Part shown: positions 8,432 through 15,165 of the stretch, piece after piece
Position numbering within the stretch: position 1 is the stretch's first letter
Layout of the letters: every line of letters begins with the position of its first letter
Assembly (NCBI GenBank): GCA_964549475.1
Contig: CAZJXH010000038.1
Location: forward strand, 1 to 19,904
Origin: JBBQKF01 sp964549475
GTDB taxonomy: Bacteria > Bacillota > Clostridia > Saccharofermentanales > UBA5734
Direction of reading: 5' to 3'
Length of the DNA stretch: 19,904 bases
Position numbers and translations under genes: made by a program
Notes under the pieces: model-generated
The model's database searches: none
What the model was told of the DNA's origin: nothing
The model's input: the letters and a program-made list of their open reading frames with translations, nothing else

Positions 8432-9640
8432 TCAGGATTTTGTGATGATCTCCTCCATCATTCGGTCCACCATGACCAGCATTCGCGGCAGATGGAACGG
8501 ACCTTTGAAGGTGCTTCCTTTGCATGGCGGTTCGGTGGGCTTTCCGTCCCGGCGCAGGTATCCGTACCATTCGCCGAATTCAGGATCGCTAAAGACCTTT
8601 TTGCAATAATCGGTGATACGATAGAACCAATCCAGGTATTTTTCGTTGCCGGTATCGCGGAACAGCATCATGGCGGCAATCATGGTCTCGTTGTGCGGCC
8701 ACCACAATTTCATGTCGTGCTCATATGCTTCGGGCGGCTTGCCAAGACAGTCGGTGAAATAAAGCAGCCCTTCATATTCGTTGTCCCATCCGGCTTCAAT
8801 CGCATAATTGAACATGGTCTCCGCTTTTTTATGAAGCTCGTCATTGCTGTGGAGGTTGGCTTCTTCCATGAGAAACCAGCTGCACTCGATGTCATGGCCG
8901 GGATTGACCACACGTCCGGCAGTGATGTCGCCCATGAATTCTCCGTTCAGGCCAACGGATTCGAGGGTGCATTTCATTTCGGGCTTGAAATGATAATTGA
9001 AAATAGTCTTGACACATTCAGAACTATACTTGTCGTATTCTGATGCGTTCACAGGATCTACACGGCGCAGAACATTGGTAATATTCAGGAAAATCATCGG
9101 GTCGGCCAGCGCTCTTCCGGTTCGTGTCTCGGGAATGGTTTTTGGACCCATGTCCACAGGATCCTGGATCAGTCCATTATTCAGCTCGTAAATCAGCTTG
9201 TACGTTCTGCGTGCGCGGTCGAGGCATTCTTTATCGCCAGTCACGCCATAGTATTCCGCATTTGCAATCGCATAAAACCCTTCGCTGAAACAGTAGCGGC
9301 GCTGACGCAGCGGTTTGCCGTCGGCCGTTACCGCAAAGTACATACGATTGCCGGCTTGCCGGTTGATGCAGTGTTTTTCCATGAAATCAAGGCAGCTTTT
9401 GCTTGCAGCCAGCCATTCCTTGTTTATTCCGTAGATTCTGCATAAATAAGCGAACATCCAGGCGCAGCGGCCCTGGATCCATACACTTTTATCCGTGGAA
9501 AAGATATTGCCCTGCCGGTCGAGGCAGGAATACACACCGCCGTGTTCGTGGTCCATACCGTGATCCAGCCAGAAGCGGATGCAGCGGTTCAATTCTTCTT
9601 TTACCCATTTTTGCGTATTTTGTAATTTCGTTTTATCCAT
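8432..9640 (-). CDS. N-acylglucosamine 2-epimerase (AGE) family enzyme
   Basis: Cytosolic alpha/alpha-barrel sugar epimerase or isomerase of 402 residues, the normal family length. Family marks are HGGVYSCLDRQGN (about 33-45), WIQGR (54-58), NPGHDIECSWFL (246-257, His249), KLWWPHNE (311-318, His316) and GEWYGYLRRDG...FKGPFHLPR (356-386, His383). The C-terminal block closely resembles renin-binding protein/GlcNAc 2-epimerase, so interconversion of GlcNAc and ManNAc is possible. The same fold also includes cellobiose 2-epimerases and aldose-ketose isomerases acting on mannose or sulfoquinovose, so the substrate stays open. The start ATG at 9640 has a purine-rich GGCAGGG upstream. It is divergent from the ROK gene and may serve the same module. 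No nanE or nanK neighbour is seen. Confidence 0.87.
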   Translation of the reverse strand: MDKTKLQNTQKWVKEELNRCIRFWLDHGMDHEHGGVYSCLDRQGNIFSTDKSVWIQGRCAWMFAYLCRIYGINKEWLAASKSCLDFMEKHCINRQAGNRMYFAVTADGKPLRQRRYCFSEGFYAIANAEYYGVTGDKECLDRARRTYKLIYELNNGLIQDPVDMGPKTIPETRTGRALADPMIFLNITNVLRRVDPVNASEYDKYSSECVKTIFNYHFKPEMKCTLESVGLNGEFMGDITAGRVVNPGHDIECSWFLMEEANLHSNDELHKKAETMFNYAIEAGWDNEYEGLLYFTDCLGKPPEAYEHDMKLWWPHNETMIAAMMLFRDTGNEKYLDWFYRITDYCKKVFSDPEFGEWYGYLRRDGKPTEPPCKGSTFKGPFHLPRMLVMVDRMMEEIITKS

Positions 9641-9727
9641 CGAAACAACCCTGCCTTTCTTCTCTATATAATATTACAGAATGGAACCATCCATCTGTAT
9701 ACACAATGAACCATCGCGATAAGATTT

Positions 9728-9755
9728 ATTATACTATACTAATTAGCTTATACAA
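9728..9755 (-). promoter_or_regulatory. Candidate promoter of the epimerase gene
   Basis: Read on the minus strand, TTGTAT (9755-9750) and a perfect TATAAT (9733-9728) are separated by 16 bp. Transcription would start near 9720 and leave a leader of about 80 nt containing the GAACCATC repeats. The surroundings are A+T-rich, so chance -10 matches are expected and this is only a candidate. Confidence 0.42.
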
Positions 9756-9810
9756 TACCGGAATGTCCATCAAGGCAATCGCTTGCGAAAAGAAATGGAT
9801 TCGTAACAGA

Positions 9811-9990
9811 TGGAACATGGGTGCAATATGGGGACGGTTCTTATGTTGCATAAACAGAATGGAATATGGGTGCAATATGGGGACGGTTCTTATATTGCAT
9901 AAACGGAATAAAATGAAATATAAGAACCGTCCCCATATTGCAGAATAAAATGCAACACAAGAACCGTCCCCATATTGCACCCATGTTCCC
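9811..9990. repeat. REP/BIME-like nested palindrome, cluster A
   Basis: Four copies of a unit centred on TGCAATATGGGGACGGTTCT. Two are direct (starting about 9812 and 9861) and two inverted (about 9918-9943 and 9951-9990). The outer arms 9811-9850 and 9951-9990 are reverse complements at 38 of 40 positions, and the inner arms 9870-9896 and 9917-9943 at 26 of 27. The order is unit, unit, inverted unit, inverted unit, able to fold into a long cruciform or RNA hairpin. This is the organisation of repetitive extragenic palindromes mobilised by RAYT (IS200-like) transposases. No transposase is in the window. A related copy is at 14930-15050. Confidence 0.9.
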
Positions 9991-10125
9991 CCATGTTCCA
10001 TTCGCACTATCAAAATAGACCAAAATAGTGAATAAGATATGTGCATAAAGCACATAAGGGTGAATTAAAATACGCAAGGGATATTCAATTTATATATAAA
10101 ATAATCAAAATAGATAAAAATTGGC

Positions 10126-10154
10126 TTGACAAACCAGTTTCTCGTGAATATAAT
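10126..10154 (+). promoter_or_regulatory. Consensus sigma-A promoter of the ROK gene
   Basis: TTGACA at 10126-10131 and TATAAT at 10149-10154 are both perfect and separated by exactly 17 bp. Transcription should start near 10161 and give a leader of about 105 nt. A promoter this close to consensus is expected to be strong and therefore to need repression, which fits the repeats directly downstream. Confidence 0.88.
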
Positions 10155-10163
10155 AAAGGTAAA

Positions 10164-10202
10164 TTATAAAGATCATTTATAAATACGATTTATAAACAAT
10201 AC
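10164..10202 (+). promoter_or_regulatory. Three 13-bp iterons, likely repressor operator
   Basis: TTATAAA occurs at 10164-10170, 10177-10183 and 10190-10196, each exactly 13 bp after the last; the full units are TTATAAAGATCAT, TTATAAATACGAT and TTATAAACAATAC. They begin a few bases after the predicted transcription start, where a bound protein would block RNA polymerase. The ROK protein encoded next is the obvious candidate binder (autorepression), but this is inferred from position. Confidence 0.6.
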
Positions 10203-10266
10203 ATAATAAGTTTCCATTTTTAACAACTGTCAAATATTGCAGATAAATGCATCAAGGAGGCCGAAA

Positions 10267-11484
10267 TTGAGTACAACAGTGCAATTGGGAAAAAGCAATG
10301 CTTTAAAGATTCTTAAAATATTCCACCAGAATAAAAGAATGACGAAAAAAGAAATCACGGACGAGACCAAATTGACATTAATGACGGTGAATAAAGTCGT
10401 AAATGATTTCCTTCAAAAAGGCATCGTTGTAGAAGAAGGCATGGCGGAGTCCAATACGGGAAGAAAGGCTAATTATTATAAATTCAATAGCAATATTTAT
10501 TATATTATCGCCCTGAATATAGGTGAAAAAAAGATCACATCGAATATAACCAATTTAAGCATGGAAGTTGTCGGGGAAACATCAATCCTTATGAAAGACC
10601 GGGAGAATCCGGAGGAAGTCATTCAGCAGGTCGTAGAGTCGGTCAATAAGATTATTGAGATATGTGCGGTACCGATCGAGAAAATCGCAGGAATGGCCAT
10701 TTCAATAAGGGCAAATGTTGATTCGGATGCAGGGATTATCGTAAGCCAGCCCAGAACGAAAACCTGGGACAATTTTCCATTAAGACAGAGCTTGCAGAAA
10801 TATTTGAATTTCCCCCTGGTTCTGATTGACAGAGATGCTTATACAGATGCGCTCTATCTGAAATGGATCAATCCTGTCGAAAACGACGGAGTGATTTATA
10901 TAACAATCAGCGGAGGCATAGGCGCCGGTATATTAAGGCAAGGGAAGATATACAGAGGACATAATGATCTGGCAGGACAAATAGGCCATACAACCATCGA
11001 TATCAATGGACCTCGATGCAAGTGCGGCAACATCGGATGCCTGGAGATATTTGCTTCTGAATATGCCGTCGAAAACAAAATCCGAAAAGCGGTCGAGGAT
11101 GGGGCGAATTCTTTGGCATGGGACATATCCGGGAAAGACTTGAGCATGATAGATATCGGCGCTATTATTCAGGCCGCCAGAGCCGGGGATGTATTGTGCA
11201 AGAAGCAATTGTCAGAGGCTACCCGGTATCTTGGCTTCGGCATATCGAACATGATTAAAGTATATGACCCCACCAGTATTGTTATAAACTGTAAGTGGAT
11301 CAATGAAATTGATGAGTATTTTGACCAGCTGAAGCAGGTTGTCTGTGAAAGCACGACACTGATTTCCAATGATAAGATTCTGATAAGAAGGGCTTCTATC
11401 CCGAATATCCGGATGAAAGGCACAGCGATGCTGATTGTAGATTATATGGTGAATAATATTGATCACAACATACTGATTGAATAG
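10267..11484 (+). CDS. ROK-family transcriptional regulator
   Basis: Sugar-responsive regulator of about 405 residues, typical of XylR/NagC-type ROK repressors. An N-terminal helix-turn-helix lies at about 1-60 (SNALKILKIFHQ...MTVNKVVNDFLQKG) and the ROK domain follows. The ROK zinc site is present, with His241 (GQIGH) and cysteines at about 251, 253 and 258 in CKCGNIGCLE, and the sugar-pocket motif GGIGAGILRQGKIYRG is conserved. The start is taken as TTG at 10267 because AAGGAGG ends 6 nt upstream; an in-frame TTG at 10237 lies before that site. It heads the transporter and enzyme block and sits next to a strong promoter with operator-like iterons, so it probably represses this module until a sugar or sugar phosphate binds. 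Confidence 0.92.
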   Translation: MSTTVQLGKSNALKILKIFHQNKRMTKKEITDETKLTLMTVNKVVNDFLQKGIVVEEGMAESNTGRKANYYKFNSNIYYIIALNIGEKKITSNITNLSMEVVGETSILMKDRENPEEVIQQVVESVNKIIEICAVPIEKIAGMAISIRANVDSDAGIIVSQPRTKTWDNFPLRQSLQKYLNFPLVLIDRDAYTDALYLKWINPVENDGVIYITISGGIGAGILRQGKIYRGHNDLAGQIGHTTIDINGPRCKCGNIGCLEIFASEYAVENKIRKAVEDGANSLAWDISGKDLSMIDIGAIIQAARAGDVLCKKQLSEATRYLGFGISNMIKVYDPTSIVINCKWINEIDEYFDQLKQVVCESTTLISNDKILIRRASIPNIRMKGTAMLIVDYMVNNIDHNILIE

Positions 11485-11574
11485 GCGATTATGCTGGAAT
11501 AAGCCGACCCCGAAAGTGTTGCGGAAGCAAATCAGGAGAAGGTAATTACCTATTGTTAATAATTTGATGATTCC

Positions 11575-11620
11575 AAATGTTAAAAGCCCTTTAGCATTTT
11601 TATTAAATTTACTATTTTTT
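11575..11620 (+). terminator. Weak intrinsic terminator candidate after the ROK gene
   Basis: Arms AAATGTTAAA (11575-11584) and TTTAGCATTT (11590-11599) pair over ten positions including one G-U pair, with loop AGCCC. A T-rich stretch to about 11620 follows. The stem is A+T-rich, so partial read-through into the transporter genes is plausible. It lies about 90 nt after the ROK stop. The rest of the 229-bp gap shows no convincing promoter. Confidence 0.42.
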
Positions 11621-11713
11621 GCGCTGATTTACGGCAAGTGCATCACTGCAAGGATGATCGATTGTCCATAGGAATAATATATAGAGAAATGAATAGAAAG
11701 GTGGTTGATTTGG

Positions 11714-12220
11714 TTGGCAAATAAATCGTTGGGAGAGAATAATAAATCCTTTGCAGAATGGGTTAAGAATCAAAATGCGGGTCTTTGGTTCGGCATCGGA
11801 TTTCTCGCTTACTCCGTCCTGTTTTTTGCAATGTCCTTTACCATTCCTTATTATGCGAAATATGGAGGACCCGGTCCCGGCATGTATCCGAGATGGCTGT
11901 TTGGGATTGCCATTATTATTGCGATCATTTATATTTGGCAATCCTGCAAAAAAGAGGTTTTCAAATTCGGGCAGTACTTCCCTGGCAGAAAAGAGCTGAA
12001 AAATGTTGGCTCCGTATTGCTGGCCTGTCTATTGTTCATGATTCTGCTGAATAAGGCAGGGTTCATCGTTGCAGGATCCTTATTGATGTTTGCCGTGTTC
12101 TTTGGCCATTATAAGTGGTGGCTGAATATTATATTGTCAATAGGGATCACCTTCATTTGTTTCGTCATCTTTAAAGTCTGTTTTTCGATCCCGTTGCCAG
12201 TAAATATGTTTGGGTTTTAG
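11714..12220 (+). CDS. tctB: Tripartite tricarboxylate transporter, small membrane subunit TctB
   Basis: Small membrane protein of 168 residues, the usual size for TctB. Hydrophobic segments lie at about 23-44, 60-76, 98-131 (probably two) and 137-157. The GPGPGMYPR stretch at 52-60, before the second helix, matches the GPG-x-x-P motif of the family. TTG at 11714 is chosen as start because AAAGGTGG lies 9 nt upstream; an in-frame TTG at 11705 would touch that site. TctB supports the large subunit TctA in sodium- or proton-driven uptake of a substrate delivered by TctC. Its stop overlaps the ribosome binding site of the next gene, so translation is probably coupled. Confidence 0.88.
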   Translation: MANKSLGENNKSFAEWVKNQNAGLWFGIGFLAYSVLFFAMSFTIPYYAKYGGPGPGMYPRWLFGIAIIIAIIYIWQSCKKEVFKFGQYFPGRKELKNVGSVLLACLLFMILLNKAGFIVAGSLLMFAVFFGHYKWWLNIILSIGITFICFVIFKVCFSIPLPVNMFGF

Positions 12221-12229
12221 GAGGTAGAT

Positions 12230-13735
12230 ATGGATTCTTTTATGGGGCTATTATCAGGATTTGCGGTTGCCTTATCCTGGTCGAATTTGCTTTATTGTCT
12301 TATCGGGGTCACGGTCGGGATGCTTGTCGGCGTACTTCCCGGGATTGGCCCGACAACGGCGACTGCGCTGCTGATCCCGTTGACCTACGGCATGCAGCCT
12401 GTATCGGCTATCATTATGCTGGCGGGTATTTATTATGGAGGCATGTATGGAGGCACTATTACATCTGTTCTAATCAATACCCCGGGTGAAGCGGCTTCTG
12501 TTATCACCTGTCTTGACGGGTATCCGATGGCTAAACAGGGAAGGGCCGGTGCGGCACTCGGCGTTGCGGCCATCGGCTCGTTTATCGGAGGCATTGTATC
12601 GATTATTGGCTTGGCGCTTATCGGTCCTCCACTTGCTGATTTTGCATTGAAGTTCGGCCCGACCGAAATGTTTTCCCTGATGCTGTTCGGACTGGTAATG
12701 GTTGTCGGTCTGATGGGCAAATCCATCATCCGTGGATTGATTGCGGTATTTATCGGATTAGGCCTGTCCGTCATGGGAATGGATCCGGTTTCAGGAGTCC
12801 TGCGCTATACGTTCAACACCCCGTCTCTGATGGATGGACTGGATCTGGTGACGATCTCCATTGGGCTGTTCGGGTTGTCAGAAATTTTTATTGGAATGGA
12901 AAATCTTTCTAAAGTAGGCAAGGCGGAAAATGTTCACGGGTTTCTTCCGAAAAAGTCAGAGATCAAGGATACTTCCAAAGCGATCGGCCGCGGAACAATT
13001 CTAGGTTTCTTTATCGGCTTGATTCCGGGTACAAATTCAGCGATACCGGCACTGATCTCCTATTCCTTAGAAAAAAGACTGTCCAAACATCCTGAACGCT
13101 TCGGGCACGGTGCGATCGAGGGCGTGGCGGGACCTGAAACAGCGAACAACTCTTATTGCGGCGGGGCGATGATCCCTCTGCTCACATTGGGGATTCCCAG
13201 TTCACCGACCATTGCGATCCTGCTAGGCGCATTTATCATGCATGGCTTGACTCCCGGACCTGTTTTGTTCGCTCAGAATCCGACCTTTGTATGGGGGATC
13301 ATCGCAAGCATGTTCATTGGCAATGCGATCCTGCTGGTCATGAATCTGCCGATGGCGGGCTGGTGGGCAAAAATTGCCCAGGTCCCCCCCAAACTGCTCT
13401 ATCCGATCGTTCTGATTATTTCAATTCTTGGCGCTTACACTGTATCGAATAATCTATGGGATGTCGGGGTCATGCTTGTCATCGGTGTTTTAGGCTATTT
13501 CATGAAAAAGCTTGACATCCCCATGGCTCCCATTGTCTTAACCTTTGTTCTTAGCGATATGATGGAAAAAGCCCTTTTACAGTCCGTTAAAATGAACAAT
13601 AACAGCCTGATCGGCCTGGTTACAAGCCCGATCTCCGCAGTGATGCTTGGCATAGCCGTTCTTGTCCTGGCAGGGAGTATTGTTGCGGAGCTTAAAAACA
13701 AGAAATCCGCAATGCTGAATGACAGCGAAAGCTGA
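12230..13735 (+). CDS. tctA: Tripartite tricarboxylate transporter, large permease TctA
   Basis: Polytopic permease of 501 residues, the standard TctA length, with about a dozen hydrophobic segments. Conserved blocks are LPGIGPT (36-42), YYGGMYGG (68-75), NTPGE (83-87) and GYPMAKQGRAG (97-107), repeated in weaker form in the second half (GLIPGTNSA; ETANNS; LGIPSSPT). AGGAGG directly overlaps the tctB stop and the ATG follows 9 nt after that stop. TctA forms the transport path for secondary, ion-coupled uptake. Characterised systems carry citrate, tartrate, terephthalate and other carboxylates, so an anionic substrate is expected. Clustering with sugar-acid-type lyases makes a sugar acid more likely than citrate, which is inference. 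Confidence 0.95.
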   Translation: MDSFMGLLSGFAVALSWSNLLYCLIGVTVGMLVGVLPGIGPTTATALLIPLTYGMQPVSAIIMLAGIYYGGMYGGTITSVLINTPGEAASVITCLDGYPMAKQGRAGAALGVAAIGSFIGGIVSIIGLALIGPPLADFALKFGPTEMFSLMLFGLVMVVGLMGKSIIRGLIAVFIGLGLSVMGMDPVSGVLRYTFNTPSLMDGLDLVTISIGLFGLSEIFIGMENLSKVGKAENVHGFLPKKSEIKDTSKAIGRGTILGFFIGLIPGTNSAIPALISYSLEKRLSKHPERFGHGAIEGVAGPETANNSYCGGAMIPLLTLGIPSSPTIAILLGAFIMHGLTPGPVLFAQNPTFVWGIIASMFIGNAILLVMNLPMAGWWAKIAQVPPKLLYPIVLIISILGAYTVSNNLWDVGVMLVIGVLGYFMKKLDIPMAPIVLTFVLSDMMEKALLQSVKMNNNSLIGLVTSPISAVMLGIAVLVLAGSIVAELKNKKSAMLNDSES

Positions 13736-13748
13736 TTGATGCGATCGA

Positions 13749-13776
13749 TTGATTATGTTGCTTTGGCAACAATCAA
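13749..13776 (+). other. Intercistronic hairpin between tctA and tctC
   Basis: TTGATT-at-GTTGC (13749-13761) pairs with GCAACAATCAA (13766-13776) around the loop TTTG, giving an eleven-pair stem with a 2-nt bulge. An A-tract rather than a T-tract follows, so it is not a terminator. Hairpins placed just before a binding-protein gene often stabilise that part of a transporter message; that role is inferred. Confidence 0.5.
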
Positions 13777-13799
13777 ATAAAAAAAATGGAGGGATTCAA

Positions 13800-14807
13800 A
13801 TGAAAAAACTATCCTGGGTACTTGTTTTCGTATGTGTATTCGCACTGCTCACCGGTTGCGGGCAGGCTGCGGCACCAACAACATCTGCAACTTCTTCGGC
13901 AGTAGAGTCGAAGGCTGCGGTTGCGTTTCCGGTGAGAGAAATAACCCTAGTTGTTCCGTACAATGCCGGCGGTGCATCCGACATGATATCGAGAATTATT
14001 GCAAAAGGAATGGAACAGGCACTTGGCAAACCTGTCGTTGTGATCAACAAAGCCGGCGGATCAGGCGGTATCGGCATGTCCTATGTTGCAGGCAGCAATC
14101 CGGATGGCTACACAATGTGCTTTGCTCCGGTTGAATTGGTGATGCACAAAGTATTAAAGCTTTCCGATCTTGAGCCGAGTCAATTTAATTTTATTGGAAA
14201 AGCTTCTTCTGTTCCTTGCGGTCTGACCGTTCCCAAAGATGCCCCTTACAATACGATTCAGGAGTTCATCGCGTATGCAAAGGCCAATCCGGAAAAAATC
14301 AGAGTGGGCAACTCCGGCACCGGGTCCATTTGGCATGTTGCAGCAGCGGCTTTGGAAACAAACCAGGGTCTCAAATTCAACCATATTCCATTTGAGGGTG
14401 GCGCGCCGGCCGTAACCGCTCTCATGGGCAAGCATATCGAAGCGGTAACCGTTGGCATTAGTGAAGTCATTGCAGGGATTGATGCCGGCAAGCTGAAAAT
14501 GCTGGCTGTTTTTACCGACAAACGTGTTCCTTTATATCCGGATGTCCCGACTCTGAAAGAAAGTGGAATTGATGTGGCGGTTGGCAGCTGGGGCAGCTTT
14601 GTTGTCCCAAAAGGAACACCGGACGAAATCTTGAATATTCTCAGCGCAGCGTTGGAAAAGGCGGCAAGCTCAGAAGAATTCAAAACCTTTATCACTTCAA
14701 AGGGAATGATTGTTGATTATGTAAATGCAAAAAATACGACAACATTTGTTGATGATCAGTTCAAATTCTTTACGGATTTCCTCGCCAAGATGAATCTTGG
14801 TAAATAG
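13800..14807 (+). CDS. tctC: Tripartite tricarboxylate transporter substrate-binding lipoprotein TctC (Bug family)
   Basis: Extracytoplasmic solute receptor of 335 residues. A lipoprotein signal peptide is clear: MKK, a hydrophobic core and the lipobox LTGC with Cys20 as the lipid anchor, followed by a Ser/Thr/Ala-rich linker. The mature part shows Bug-family blocks, ITLVVPYNAGGASDMISR (about 48-65, Asp61) and VVVINKAGGSGGIG (79-92). The ATG at 13800 has GGAGGG 6 nt upstream; upstream in-frame residues do not resemble a signal. Bug receptors usually hold a carboxylate of the ligand through water and backbone contacts, so sequence alone does not give the ligand. The preceding hairpin could raise its expression relative to the permeases. 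Confidence 0.94.
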   Translation: MKKLSWVLVFVCVFALLTGCGQAAAPTTSATSSAVESKAAVAFPVREITLVVPYNAGGASDMISRIIAKGMEQALGKPVVVINKAGGSGGIGMSYVAGSNPDGYTMCFAPVELVMHKVLKLSDLEPSQFNFIGKASSVPCGLTVPKDAPYNTIQEFIAYAKANPEKIRVGNSGTGSIWHVAAAALETNQGLKFNHIPFEGGAPAVTALMGKHIEAVTVGISEVIAGIDAGKLKMLAVFTDKRVPLYPDVPTLKESGIDVAVGSWGSFVVPKGTPDEILNILSAALEKAASSEEFKTFITSKGMIVDYVNAKNTTTFVDDQFKFFTDFLAKMNLGK

Positions 14808-14877
14808 TAACTGATTTGCAGACTTGTTTCGCAATGATGCAAGAAATGAAAAATGGCGATGTCTCCAAAAGATAAAA

Positions 14878-14911
14878 CTTTTCAGGGTTTCATACAGGAA
14901 ACCCTGAAAAG
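14878..14911. terminator. Perfect 14-bp inverted repeat after tctC
   Basis: CTTTTCAGGGTTTC and GAAACCCTGAAAAG are exact complements around the loop ATACAG. On the plus strand no T-run follows, so it would be an atypical terminator or a 3' stabiliser for the tct message. On the minus strand it is followed by TTTTATCTTTT, the normal terminator layout, although no minus-strand gene lies nearby to the right. Confidence 0.55.
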
Positions 14912-14929
14912 CTCCGATTACAACATGGG

Positions 14930-15050
14930 AGCAATATGGGTGCAATATGGGTGCAATATGGGGACGGTTCTTTTATTGCATAAACAAAATAAAATGAAAT
15001 AAAAGAACCGTCCCCATATTGCACTCATGTTGCCAAAGAACCGTCCCTAT
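14930..15050. repeat. REP-like palindrome, cluster B, with 11-bp triplication
   Basis: Same family as the cluster at 9811-9990. The left arm ends in TGCAATATGGGGACGGTTCT and the right arm (about 14998-15030) is its reverse complement over about 30 bases with one mismatch. The loop is nearly the same as the inner loop of cluster A (GCATAAAC...AATAAAATGAAAT). The left arm differs by having GCAATATGGGT-type 11-bp units three times in a row (14931-14962). A further half unit, AAAGAACCGTCCCTAT, ends near 15050. Confidence 0.88.
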
Positions 15051-15165
15051 GACTGAATAATAAAGGACCCTGTCGGACGAATAGATTGTACAAAATTGAA
15101 ATAAATGTCAGAGGCATTACTCTGTACTTAAATATAAATGGAATAACAGGAAGGATAGAATAACG

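Larger units (their letters stand above)
9641..10266. other. 626-bp intergenic region between epimerase and ROK genes
   Basis: No gene is credible here; the short open frames over the palindrome are by-products of its repeats. It holds, left to right: two GAACCATC direct repeats (9684-9691 and 9708-9715) in the epimerase leader, a candidate minus-strand promoter, the REP-like palindromic cluster at 9811-9990, a CACTAT-N14-ATAGTG dyad (10005-10030), a small hairpin with arms TATGTGC/GCACATA (10038-10056), and then the promoter and iterons of the ROK gene. Only the last two and the palindrome are strong. Confidence 0.8.
14808..15165. other. 358-bp intergenic region splitting transporter from enzyme genes
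   Basis: No gene is credible. It holds the perfect inverted repeat at 14878-14911 and the REP-like cluster B at 14930-15050. The remaining 115 bp before the aldolase are A+T-rich, with no promoter I can defend. The aldolase start is preceded by AGGAAGGA about 10 nt upstream. Whether the enzyme genes are transcribed from upstream or from their own promoter is open. Confidence 0.75.

Noticed and set aside
9811..9990. CRISPR array
   Set aside because: Repeats are few, in both orientations and without unique spacers of even length; the palindromic REP-like explanation fits better.
9729..10077. Short minus-strand open frames over the intergenic palindrome
   Set aside because: They are translations of the REP-like repeats, overlap each other in different frames and have no ribosome binding site or protein-like pattern.
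11541..11550. Ten-base palindrome GGTAATTACC as an operator
   Set aside because: Too short to separate from chance, and it is not repeated at any other control region in the window.
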